From: Nitrospirota bacterium
Lineage (GTDB): Bacteria > Nitrospirota > Nitrospiria > Nitrospirales > NS-4
Direction of reading: 5' to 3'
Length of the DNA stretch: 5,538 nt
NCBI GenBank assembly: GCA_005877525.1
Contig: VBON01000076.1
Coordinates: 1-5,538, forward strand
Part shown: positions 1 through 5,538 of the stretch, in pieces
Layout of the letters: every line of letters begins with the position of its first letter
How positions within the stretch are numbered: the stretch's first letter is position 1
Notes under the pieces: model-generated
The model's input: only the letters and a program-made list of their open reading frames with translations
Database searches by the model: none
What the model was told of the DNA's origin: nothing
Program-made: the position numbers and the translations under genes

Positions 1-1057
1 TGCCTTCCGCCAATTTTTGGATGGGCACGGTGATGCCTTTGGCGATCTGAAAGCCGAACCAGGTCCCGGAGAGGATAATGACCAGACCGATCCCCAGGAC
101 CAACGCAATATATTGCGCCTTCACCGGATTCTTGTATGCCTTTGCCTCCTTGTAGTCCTTGTAGGACTGAACGACCCGTTTCATCTTGGTGACCAATGAT
201 TCCGGCAGGTAGGTATCAACGATCACCACGCCGTCCACCTCCCTGGCGCCCTTGACCGAGGGAATGGTGACGGCCGCCCGGATCAGGTCTCCGCTGTCTG
301 TGGTATGACTTTCATTGTATTCGCCATTAGACAAAGCCTTATCAACCACACGGTTGTCAGGGTTATCGAGGATGTGCAGCGGAATCCTCGAATCCACCGC
401 GCGGGTAAGGAGATCTTTCGTCGCGGAATAAACTTCCACCCCGCCGACTCCATATTCCAAGCGTTTGCGCTGCATCGCGACCATGAGGGTTTCCTGATGG
501 ACGGCGTCCAGCAGGCCGTCGGCGTAAATCTCGCGACTGATGGCCCGCGCGGCGTTCAGCGCGACGGTTTCGTAGCCGCGCCAGTGCGCCTGCACCACGT
601 CCTGGGAGTCCTTCAAGGCGTGTTCGACCTCTTGCCCGAACCAGTGGTCAATACTCTGCGAAAGCAGACTGCCCGCGAAGCCCACCAATAGGAGCGAAGG
701 AATCAAGGTAAAACCGACGAAGGCCGCGATCAACTTGGTCCGGAAGCCGGATCCTAACAGCCGCTGCCGGCGCTCGAAAAATGCCTTGACGAGTCTGCGC
801 GACAGCAACAGGATCAACAGGACCAGAAGAATGATATCGACGTTGAGAAGCGCCAAGACCAGGATATTGCTGGGCACAAACCGCGTGGCGTGAGTCTTGT
901 CGGAAAATTGAGTCTTATCGTTGTAGTAGACGGTCAGATAGACCATCGGAAGGAGGAACGCGAGGACGAGAAGAATCGGGCGCAGGTAATGGGCCGGACG
1001 ATCGCCGTCCGCCTTATGATGTCCTGGACGCACAGGACCTTGTTCCACAAAGGCCAT
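1..1057 (-). CDS. NtrY-like sensor histidine kinase, N-terminal part (runs off the left edge)
   Basis: This is the membrane-sensor half of a two-component histidine kinase; 352 residues are visible and the kinase core is outside the window. Hydrophobic segments lie at about residues 25-43, 64-86, 107-131 and 315-338. The third sits in the stretch GFRTKLIAAFVGFTLIPSLL and is followed by SIDHWFGQEVEHAL. This is the layout of the NtrY family N-terminus, where a transmembrane block with 'LIPS' leads to a 'WF' motif. Residues ~132-314 form the presumed periplasmic sensor domain. The fourth helix leads into the start of a HAMP linker (ITVPIQKLAEG), where the sequence ends. The ATG start at 1057 has GAGGGG 10 bases upstream. 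A DUF1844 gene lies 67 bases upstream on the same strand, so the two may share a transcript. Family-level confidence is good. The signal sensed is unknown, and the partner regulator (NtrX-like) is not visible. A HAMP-containing receptor of another type is the main alternative. Confidence 0.85.
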   Translation of the reverse strand, partial: MAFVEQGPVRPGHHKADGDRPAHYLRPILLVLAFLLPMVYLTVYYNDKTQFSDKTHATRFVPSNILVLALLNVDIILLVLLILLLSRRLVKAFFERRQRLLGSGFRTKLIAAFVGFTLIPSLLLVGFAGSLLSQSIDHWFGQEVEHALKDSQDVVQAHWRGYETVALNAARAISREIYADGLLDAVHQETLMVAMQRKRLEYGVGGVEVYSATKDLLTRAVDSRIPLHILDNPDNRVVDKALSNGEYNESHTTDSGDLIRAAVTIPSVKGAREVDGVVIVDTYLPESLVTKMKRVVQSYKDYKEAKAYKNPVKAQYIALVLGIGLVIILSGTWFGFQIAKGITVPIQKLAEG

Positions 1058-1067
1058 TCTAAACTTG

Positions 1068-1073
1068 CCCCTC
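1068..1073 (-). promoter_or_regulatory. Candidate ribosome binding site of the sensor kinase
   Basis: GAGGGG on the minus strand stands 10 bases before the ATG at 1057. The spacing is a little long. It supports this start, because no other purine-rich run lies close to it. Confidence 0.5.
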
Positions 1074-1124
1074 TGTCAGGTCAATGAATGGAATACCAGT
1101 TGAAGGGAGGGAAACCAGGACTTC

Positions 1125-1517
1125 TTAAGACTTCGAGGAGCTGGCTTTGTCAACGTACTTGATTCGAAGCGTATACAACATTTCCTGGAGCAGTGTTTCC
1201 TCTTCTTGCGTCAAATTGCCCTTCGTCTTGGTTTCCAAAATGGTCAGGACGTCGATGATCTCCTGGGCATGGCTAAGACTTTGAGGAACACTGACTCCTT
1301 CCTGGCCGGGGCTTTCTCCGAGCAGCATCAGCGCTGACGTTCCCAGGGAGTAGACGAAGGACAGGAAACTCGGAGGCAACCGCGGCTCAGCCTCCTGGCC
1401 GGCCTGGGTTTCCTGGGATTGAGCCGTTGCCGCTTGCTCTGAAGCCGGGGCCTCTTGCCCTTCGGCGCCTCGCCCCCGCCGGTCTCTAATGACGAACCCT
1501 TTTTCTTCCTCCGCCAT
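1125..1517 (-). CDS. DUF1844 domain protein
   Basis: This small, probably cytoplasmic protein of 130 residues has no known biochemical role. Residues 1-47 are charged and rich in E, Q, A and R, and are probably disordered. Residues ~48-122 match the DUF1844 pattern: a hydrophobic helix (FLSFVYSLGTSALMLLGE, ~51-68), then a helical part with IIDVLTILETKTKGNLT and EEETLLQEMLYTLRIKYV. The 'KTKGNLT-EE' and 'LLxxxLYxLRxxYV' signatures are typical of that family. The C-terminus ends in a short polar tail (KASSSKS). The ATG at 1517 has GGAG five bases upstream, a good ribosome binding site. The protein is upstream of the sensor kinase on the same strand and divergent from mazG. Despite the hydrophobic patch I would not call it a membrane protein with certainty. 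The family call is confident; no function can be assigned. Confidence 0.88.
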   Translation of the reverse strand: MAEEEKGFVIRDRRGRGAEGQEAPASEQAATAQSQETQAGQEAEPRLPPSFLSFVYSLGTSALMLLGESPGQEGVSVPQSLSHAQEIIDVLTILETKTKGNLTQEEETLLQEMLYTLRIKYVDKASSSKS

Positions 1518-1522
1518 AACGA

Positions 1523-1526
1523 CTCC
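1523..1526 (-). promoter_or_regulatory. Ribosome binding site of the DUF1844 gene
   Basis: GGAG on the minus strand (within CGGAGTC) is placed five bases before the ATG at 1517. It fixes that start. Confidence 0.65.
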
Positions 1527-1555
1527 GTTGACGTGTCTTTGAAGTTACCACACCC

Positions 1556-1572
1556 GGTTGAGGGACTCAACC
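1556..1572. repeat. Perfect 7-bp inverted repeat (GGTTGAG-GGA-CTCAACC)
   Basis: The arms GGTTGAG (1556-1562) and CTCAACC (1566-1572) are exact reverse complements around a 3-base centre. Read on the minus strand it falls in the presumed leader of the DUF1844 mRNA, about 40 bases before the start codon. No T-run follows on either strand, so it is not an intrinsic terminator. It could be an operator-like palindrome or an mRNA leader hairpin; its role is unknown. Confidence 0.55.
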
Positions 1573-1602
1573 CATGCAACAGGGGCTCGGCACGGCGTGT
1601 CC

Positions 1603-1631
1603 ATTACACCCGCCCACCCTTGGTCGGCCAA
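1603..1631 (-). promoter_or_regulatory. Candidate leftward promoter for the DUF1844 / sensor kinase genes
   Basis: On the minus strand, TTGGCC (1631-1626, 4 of 6 to TTGACA) and TGTAAT (1608-1603, 5 of 6 to TATAAT) are separated by 17 bases. Initiation would be near 1596, giving a leader of about 80 bases. The spacing is ideal, but the -35 is weak and the spacer is G-rich, so this is a moderate guess. Confidence 0.4.
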
Positions 1632-1639
1632 GACCGACC
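1619..1639. repeat. Two overlapping inverted repeats, possible operator
   Basis: CTTGG (1619-1623) pairs with CCAAG (1628-1632) around TCGG. GGTCGG (1622-1627) pairs with CCGACC (1634-1639) around six bases. The two hairpins share bases and exclude each other. The site covers the -35 of the leftward promoter candidate and ends about 20 bases before the rightward -35, a suitable place for a regulator of both genes. CTTTT follows on the plus strand, but no plus-strand gene precedes it to terminate. Confidence 0.4.
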
Positions 1640-1660
1640 CTTTTCCCCAGGGTAATCGGT

Positions 1661-1688
1661 TTCACAATCCTTTTTCTTCTCCTATAAT
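1661..1688 (+). promoter_or_regulatory. Sigma70-type promoter of mazG
   Basis: TTCACA (1661-1666, 5 of 6 to TTGACA) and a perfect TATAAT (1683-1688) are 16 bases apart. Transcription would start near 1695, giving a leader of about 35 bases before the mazG start codon. It is the best promoter match in the window and would drive mazG and the overlapping downstream gene. Confidence 0.7.
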
Positions 1689-1720
1689 GAGGGACATCTG
1701 AAGCGCAGAGCAATCACACT

Positions 1721-1726
1721 GGGAGG
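1721..1726 (+). promoter_or_regulatory. Ribosome binding site of mazG
   Basis: GGGAGG lies only three bases before the ATG at 1730, closer than usual. The next in-frame ATG (1763, residue 12) has no purine-rich site and would remove conserved N-terminal residues, so the 1730 start is preferred. Confidence 0.6.
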
Positions 1727-1729
1727 CGC

Positions 1730-2575
1730 ATGTCGAATCGGTTTGATGAAGTCGTCGCCATCATGGCGCGCTTGCGCGGGGATGGCGGGTGCCCTTGGGA
1801 CCGCAAGCAAACCCGCGAGTCGCTAAAGTCGTACCTCATCGAGGAGGCTTATGAGGTACTCGAGACCATCGACGCCCAAGACGACCGCAAGCTAAAGGAA
1901 GAACTAGGGGACGTTCTTCTTCAGATTCTTTTCCATGCCGAGATCGGCCGCGAACGCCAGACCTTTACTATTGAAGACGTTTTGCAAACGCTGGCCGAGA
2001 AGCTGATCCGACGGCATCCGCATGTGTTCTCGGAGTCCCCTTCAGATACAATCACCGCCGCTGAGGTCCTCCATCGCTGGGAAGAGATCAAACAGCAGGA
2101 GAAAGCCCAGCAGTCAGAGGACGGGGAAGAGGGATCGGCGATCGATGGTGTGCCGAAGGCCCTGCCTGCGCTGCTTCGGGCCTATCAATTACAATTGAAA
2201 GCCGCCCGCGTCGGCTTCGATTGGCCCGAAGGCAAGACGGGTTATCGGCAAATCCTTGAGAAGATCCAGGAGGAGTTGCAGGAAGTAGGCGCGGCGCGGG
2301 CGGAGTTCCTCCAGGTGCCTCACGATCGTTCCCTGCGCCGGCTGGAGGACGAAATCGGCGATTTGTTGTTCGCGGTCGTCAACCTCGCCCGCCACCTCAA
2401 ACTGAATCCTGAGGAAGCACTTCGTAGAACTGCGAACCGGTTCACAGAGCGATTCACCAGCATGGAAGCCGCCGCCAAGCAGCAAGGGCATCGGCTCTCG
2501 GACATGAGCTCGAAGGAACAAGAGGTGCTGTGGGAGCAGGCGAAAGCGGCAGAACGAAAAGGCACTGGGCCATGA
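1730..2575 (+). CDS. mazG: Nucleoside triphosphate pyrophosphohydrolase MazG
   Basis: MazG hydrolyses nucleoside triphosphates to monophosphates and pyrophosphate in the cytoplasm and is regarded as a house-cleaning enzyme. The 281 residues contain the two tandem all-alpha MazG repeats of the full-length type; the E. coli protein is about 263. The N-terminal repeat has GGCPWD (19-24), EEAYE (38-42) and EELGD (57-61), then RRHPHVF (94-100). The C-terminal repeat starts after KAARVGFDW (157-165) and has EELQE (181-185) and EDEIGD (206-211), so both sets of acidic metal-binding residues are intact. Between them lies a charged linker rich in E, K and Q (~118-136). The start aligns with the usual family N-terminus. 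A promoter with a perfect -10 lies just upstream, and the stop codon overlaps the start of the next gene by 4 bases (ATGA). The identification is secure; the physiological substrate in this organism cannot be read from sequence. Confidence 0.96.
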   Translation: MSNRFDEVVAIMARLRGDGGCPWDRKQTRESLKSYLIEEAYEVLETIDAQDDRKLKEELGDVLLQILFHAEIGRERQTFTIEDVLQTLAEKLIRRHPHVFSESPSDTITAAEVLHRWEEIKQQEKAQQSEDGEEGSAIDGVPKALPALLRAYQLQLKAARVGFDWPEGKTGYRQILEKIQEELQEVGAARAEFLQVPHDRSLRRLEDEIGDLLFAVVNLARHLKLNPEEALRRTANRFTERFTSMEAAAKQQGHRLSDMSSKEQEVLWEQAKAAERKGTGP

Positions 2576-3204
2576 CGGCGGGCTATCGCACCCCAGGCGG
2601 CCCGGCGCCCGACCAACCGACCGGCGGCCATCCAATCAAGGCCGTGCTCGGAGGCATTCTCCTTCTATGGCTGATTCTGTGGATCGTCATTCCCAACCCG
2701 AAGGACCAGCCGATCGATCCGAAAACCGGCGTCACGGAGCGAACGCCGGGCATGACGACTGGAACACCCAATGTCCCTCACGTCACCTCCCGCGCCGCCG
2801 CCGCCCTGCCGGAATTCAACGCTGCTGCTATCCTGGTCCCTCCCGATACGACCGATGACCAGATCGCCCACCTCCTGCAGCGTTTCAAACGGGCGCGTGT
2901 AGATCAGACACTCGTGCAGTATGTTCCGCCTACGACTAAAGGGGATAAGCTCGGCCCCCACGCCATTGCCGATATCTATATCTTCTCGGAAAGCCAATGG
3001 GCCACCCCTCAGGTGCTGAGGGACCTGGCAAGAGGCCCCCATGCTCGGGACAAGCAAGGACTTGCCTTTAAGGACGTCGTGCGTCATGTCCGCGGACACT
3101 ATGTCATCAATCTGCATGAGGCGGAGCATCGAGATCGAGGCTCGCTTGGGTACGCCGATGAAGACGGCTCGACCTACGGCACGGACTATAAAGAGTTGTT
3201 CTGA
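2572..3204 (+). CDS. Single-pass membrane-anchored protein of unknown function
   Basis: I do not recognise this 210-residue protein. A short proline- and glycine-rich cytoplasmic tail (1-21) is followed by one transmembrane helix (~24-40, KAVLGGILLLWLILWIVI), with no signal peptidase or lipobox site evident, so it is probably an N-terminal anchor. A Pro/Thr-rich spacer (~41-80) leads to a soluble domain (~81-210) predicted to lie outside the inner membrane. That domain has alternating helices and strands, with PPDTTDDQIAHLLQRF (90-105), LVQYVPPTT (114-122), ADIYIFSESQWAT (133-145) and a C-terminal GSLGYADEDG (190-199). HEAEH at 182-186 formally fits HExxH, but the charged residues around it make a zinc protease doubtful. 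The ATG at 2572 overlaps the mazG stop (ATGA), which suggests translational coupling. An in-frame GTG at 2530, inside mazG, would add 14 residues and is less likely. Reading frame and topology are well supported; function is not. Confidence 0.8.
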   Translation: MTAGYRTPGGPAPDQPTGGHPIKAVLGGILLLWLILWIVIPNPKDQPIDPKTGVTERTPGMTTGTPNVPHVTSRAAAALPEFNAAAILVPPDTTDDQIAHLLQRFKRARVDQTLVQYVPPTTKGDKLGPHAIADIYIFSESQWATPQVLRDLARGPHARDKQGLAFKDVVRHVRGHYVINLHEAEHRDRGSLGYADEDGSTYGTDYKELF

Positions 3205-3223
3205 AACGGAGCCAAATCTTTTT

Positions 3224-4948
3224 CTAGATCTGGAACTGGGCGTCGTAGAGCGCACGGTACACGCCACTGCGGGCGATCAACTCCGGATGGCTGCCTTCTT
3301 CGACCAGACGGCCGCCATCGAGGACGAAAATGCGATCCACATGGCGCAACGTCGAGAGCCTGTGCGCAATAATGAAGGTCGTTCGTCCCCGTGTCAGCTC
3401 TTCCAAGGCCTCCCGGATCTTGATCTCGGTTTCGGTATCGATGTTGGACGTGGCCTCGTCGAAGATGATGATCGGAGGATCCTTTAGCAAAACTCGTGCG
3501 ATTGAGATGCGCTGCTTCTGCCCGACGGAAAGCTTCACGCCGCGCTCGCCGATCCAGGTTTCGTACTTCTCGGGCAATTCGGCAATGAACTCATGCGCGC
3601 GGGCGATCCGCGCCACCTCCTCGATTTCGGCCTGGCTCGCCGTGAGATTCCCATAGGCGATGTTTTCTTTGACAGTACCGTTGAACAGAAACGGTTCTTG
3701 CTGCACCAGCCCCATCTGCTCTCGCACATACGCAAGGGGTAATTCTCTAATGTCCTTCCCATCCAGAAGAATAGCGCCCTCCGTCACGTCGTAGAAACGC
3801 ATCAGCAACTTGATCAGGGTGCTTTTGCCCGCGCCGGAGGGCCCGACCAGCGCGATCCGCTCGCCGGCCGTCACCTCGAAGTCAATGCCCTTCAGCACCG
3901 GAATGTCCGGACGGTAGTGGAACCACACCTTCCTGGCCGCGACGTCGCCGGCAATCTTCTGCGACGGCTTGGGAAGATGGGGCCGGTCCACAACCTCCGG
4001 CTTCGTATCCAACATTTCGAAGACCCGATCGCCGGCCGCCAGTGCGTGCTGCAGCATGTGGTTGACCGAGTGAATCTGGTTGATCGGCACGTAAAACAGA
4101 GCAAGGTATCCCAGAAAGGCAACAAGCTCACCGACCGTCAAATTCCCCTTGATCACCTCGCCGGTGCCATACCATAGAATGATCGCGCTCCCCAGGCTTC
4201 CGATGAAGATCATGGACGGAGAGTACATGGACCAGAGTTTCATGACTCGCAGGTTGCTCTCGGAATACGCCTTGCTGCGCTGATTGAAACGCCCCTGCTC
4301 GTACGATTCGCGATTGAACCCCATGATTTCCCGAATGCCCGACAGAGCGTCCTGCAAGTACGCATTCAGTTCGGCCGTCCCTTCTCGCACGGCGCGGTAA
4401 AATCCGTGGACCCTCCCCGTAAAGTACGATGCCGAATAGACCAGCACGGGGATCGGTAACAGCGACAGCGCAGCCAGCTTCCAGTTGAGCGAAAATAGAA
4501 TGATCGAGATTCCCACGAGCGTGAGGGATGACATCAGCAACGATTCGAGGCCGTCGATAAAAATGCGCTCGACGTGCTCGACGTCATTGTTGATGCGGCT
4601 CATGATCTCGCCCGTAGAGCGGTTTTCAAAGTAGCTGATCGAGAGGCGCTGGAGCGCGGCGAACACCTCGCTGCGCAGATCGTAGATGACCTGCTGCTCC
4701 AGCGTATTGTTGAAACGTATGCGCAGCGAAGCGGCCAGGTTCTTCCCGGCTTGTGCGAGCAGGAGGCCACCGATCAGCCAAGGCAGAAGAGAAATCTGGT
4801 TTTGCCCGATGACATCATCGATGACCAGTTTCACCAGCCACGGCGGCAGGAGCTCCAACGCCGCCGCGGCCCCGGCCGCAGCAAACGTGAGCGCTGCCAA
4901 TCGCCAGTACGGGCGGATATAGCGAAGGACACGTAATAAGGATTTCAC
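3224..4948 (-). CDS. MsbA-like ABC exporter (fused membrane and ATPase domains)
   Basis: This half-transporter would work as a homodimer or heterodimer in the inner membrane, exporting a lipid, peptide or drug-like substrate. The 574 residues are standard for the family. The membrane domain (~1-310) has six helices at about 16-38, 53-75, 133-154, 157-177, 243-263 and 272-293, with the coupling region YFENRSTGEIMSRINNDV (106-123). The ATPase domain (~335-574) has the A-loop Tyr345, Walker A GPSGAGKST (369-377), Q-loop QQEP (416-419), signature LSVGQ (473-477), Walker B IIIFDE (493-498) with catalytic Glu498, D-loop SNID (501-504) and switch His529. All catalytic residues are present; the signature has Val where LSGGQ has Gly. 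The start is GTG at 4948 with a pyrimidine-rich sequence before it and no ribosome binding site. The deformylase gene ends 35 bases upstream on the same strand. A lipid A flippase role (msbA) is possible, but sequence alone does not separate it from multidrug exporters. Confidence 0.93.
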   Translation of the reverse strand: MKSLLRVLRYIRPYWRLAALTFAAAGAAAALELLPPWLVKLVIDDVIGQNQISLLPWLIGGLLLAQAGKNLAASLRIRFNNTLEQQVIYDLRSEVFAALQRLSISYFENRSTGEIMSRINNDVEHVERIFIDGLESLLMSSLTLVGISIILFSLNWKLAALSLLPIPVLVYSASYFTGRVHGFYRAVREGTAELNAYLQDALSGIREIMGFNRESYEQGRFNQRSKAYSESNLRVMKLWSMYSPSMIFIGSLGSAIILWYGTGEVIKGNLTVGELVAFLGYLALFYVPINQIHSVNHMLQHALAAGDRVFEMLDTKPEVVDRPHLPKPSQKIAGDVAARKVWFHYRPDIPVLKGIDFEVTAGERIALVGPSGAGKSTLIKLLMRFYDVTEGAILLDGKDIRELPLAYVREQMGLVQQEPFLFNGTVKENIAYGNLTASQAEIEEVARIARAHEFIAELPEKYETWIGERGVKLSVGQKQRISIARVLLKDPPIIIFDEATSNIDTETEIKIREALEELTRGRTTFIIAHRLSTLRHVDRIFVLDGGRLVEEGSHPELIARSGVYRALYDAQFQI

Positions 4949-4983
4949 GGGTGGATGGGAGGATGAGGGTGAAGCAGCTGTGC
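4949..4983 (-). other. Spacer between deformylase and ABC exporter, lacking a ribosome binding site
   Basis: Read on the minus strand, this 35-base gap is almost all C and T in its second half (TCATCCTCCCATCCACCC before the GTG). It has no purine run that could pair with the 16S rRNA end. It is too short to hold a convincing promoter or terminator, so read-through from the deformylase gene is likely. Confidence 0.5.
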
Positions 4984-5514
4984 CTAGATGACCTCAGCGT
5001 GTTCGGTTCGCCAGTACTTCTCGAACTCCTCCAACTGCGTGAGCGTGGACATGTCCGACATGCGATCCAGAAAGACCCGTCCCTGCAGGTGATCCAGTTC
5101 GTGCTGAATGCAGACGGCATACAGGCCTGTCGCATCGAGCTCGTGAGATTTGCCGTCACGATCCAAGAATTTCACTCGGACTCCGACCGCCCGCTTCACT
5201 CTTCCTCGCAATCCATCGATGCTCAGACAACCCTCCCAGCCCTCCGCGCTGACGGGAGAAAAGCCGACGATCTGCGGATTGATGAGAATCGTCAGAGGAA
5301 ATCCCTCCTCGCCCTTGCACTCCATCACAGTGACCTGCTCTGACTGGAACACCTGCGGCGCGGCCAAGCCGATTCCCTCGGCCGCCTCCATTGTCTCCAA
5401 CATATCGTCGATAAACTGTTGAAAGCTACGCTGCCCAATCTTGTCCGGAGGCACAACCTGCGCCACCTGCCGAAGAGTCGGCGTGCCTAGCTTAGCAATC
5501 TTAAGAACCGCCAT
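4984..5514 (-). CDS. def: Peptide deformylase
   Basis: Peptide deformylase removes the formyl group from the N-terminal methionine of nascent proteins as they leave the ribosome; it is a cytoplasmic Fe2+ or Zn2+ hydrolase. All three family motifs are intact: GIGLAAPQ (47-54), EGCLS (94-98, metal ligand Cys96) and HELDH (138-142, ligands His138 and His142, catalytic Glu139). EGCLS with HELDHLQG marks the type 1 bacterial form, and 176 residues is a normal length. The C-terminal tail (EFEKYWRTEHAEVI) is short and charged. The ATG at 5514 has AGGAG six bases upstream. The usual partner gene fmt (methionyl-tRNA formyltransferase) does not follow; an ABC exporter gene does, 35 bases downstream on the same strand. 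The identification is secure. Confidence 0.97.
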   Translation of the reverse strand: MAVLKIAKLGTPTLRQVAQVVPPDKIGQRSFQQFIDDMLETMEAAEGIGLAAPQVFQSEQVTVMECKGEEGFPLTILINPQIVGFSPVSAEGWEGCLSIDGLRGRVKRAVGVRVKFLDRDGKSHELDATGLYAVCIQHELDHLQGRVFLDRMSDMSTLTQLEEFEKYWRTEHAEVI

Positions 5515-5520
5515 CTTTCA

Positions 5521-5525
5521 CTCCT
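5521..5525 (-). promoter_or_regulatory. def: Ribosome binding site of def
   Basis: AGGAG on the minus strand lies six bases before the ATG at 5514, an ideal arrangement that fixes the start. The promoter is beyond the right edge or in an upstream gene. Confidence 0.75.
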
Positions 5526-5538
5526 GCTTCGAGTGGAA

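Larger units (their letters stand above)
1518..1729. other. Divergent intergenic control region between the DUF1844 gene and mazG
   Basis: This 212-base gap is the largest non-coding stretch in the window and is the shared upstream region of two divergent genes. It holds a strong rightward promoter candidate (1661-1688), a weaker leftward one (1603-1631), an inverted repeat overlapping the leftward -35 (1619-1639) and a 7-bp perfect hairpin or palindrome (1556-1572). The small open frames that cross it show no recognisable protein and no ribosome binding site, so I take it as purely regulatory. Confidence 0.7.

Noticed and set aside
305..691. A 128-codon plus-strand open frame
   Set aside because: It lies opposite the sensor kinase coding strand, has no ribosome binding site or recognisable domain, and is explained by GC-rich codon bias.
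1622..1644. GGTCGG/CCGACC hairpin followed by CTTTT as a plus-strand terminator
   Set aside because: No plus-strand gene lies upstream to be terminated, the T-run is short and interrupted by C, and the position between divergent promoters fits an operator better.
1455..1655. A 66-codon plus-strand open frame entering the intergenic region
   Set aside because: It begins inside the antisense of the DUF1844 gene, has no ribosome binding site, and reads as a non-specific proline/arginine-rich sequence.
3166..3224. Possible intrinsic terminator between the convergent genes (GGCTC ... GAGCC followed by TCTTTTTCT)
   Set aside because: The arms are only 5 bp with a loop of 38 bases, too weak to call. 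Apart from the T-run at 3219-3223 nothing supports termination here, so the mechanism remains open.
2665..3267. A 200-codon minus-strand open frame across the convergent junction
   Set aside because: It is antisense to the unknown membrane protein and to the end of the exporter region, shows no family features, and the plus-strand frame has the coupled start and a clean transmembrane helix.
4951..5343. A 130-codon plus-strand open frame opposite def
   Set aside because: It is the antisense shadow of a gene whose three catalytic motifs are all intact.

Overview
This 5,538-base window looks like ordinary chromosomal DNA from a GC-rich Gram-negative-type bacterium. The mix of an NtrY-like sensor kinase, a DUF1844 protein, MazG, an MsbA-like ABC exporter and a type 1 peptide deformylase would suit Nitrospirota (Nitrospira-like) or a related lineage. 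That placement is an impression from protein style and cannot be proved here. There is no tRNA, rRNA, CRISPR array, transposase or phage gene, and no sign of recent transfer.

Layout. Bases 1-1057 (minus strand) hold the first 352 codons of an NtrY-type sensor histidine kinase; its kinase half lies beyond the left edge. Upstream of it, also on the minus strand, is a 130-residue DUF1844 protein (1125-1517), probably in the same transcript. A 212-base divergent intergenic region (1518-1729) follows. It carries a near-consensus sigma70-type promoter reading right, a weaker candidate reading left, and two inverted repeats. On the plus strand mazG (1730-2575) overlaps by 4 bases (ATGA) a gene for a 210-residue single-pass membrane protein of unknown function (2572-3204). 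That pair converges, with only 19 bases between stops, on a minus-strand pair: peptide deformylase (4984-5514) is upstream and an MsbA-like ABC exporter (3224-4948) is downstream.

How the genes may work together. MazG (house-cleaning NTP pyrophosphohydrolase), deformylase (N-terminal methionine processing) and the exporter are housekeeping or envelope functions with no shared pathway. Only two links are directly supported: the translational overlap of mazG with the unknown membrane protein, and the same-strand pairs DUF1844/sensor kinase and deformylase/exporter. I found no clearly new biological system. The points most worth a second look are the unknown membrane protein coupled to mazG (with an HEAEH motif of doubtful meaning), the inverted repeats in the divergent control region, and the exporter start, a GTG with no purine-rich ribosome binding site.
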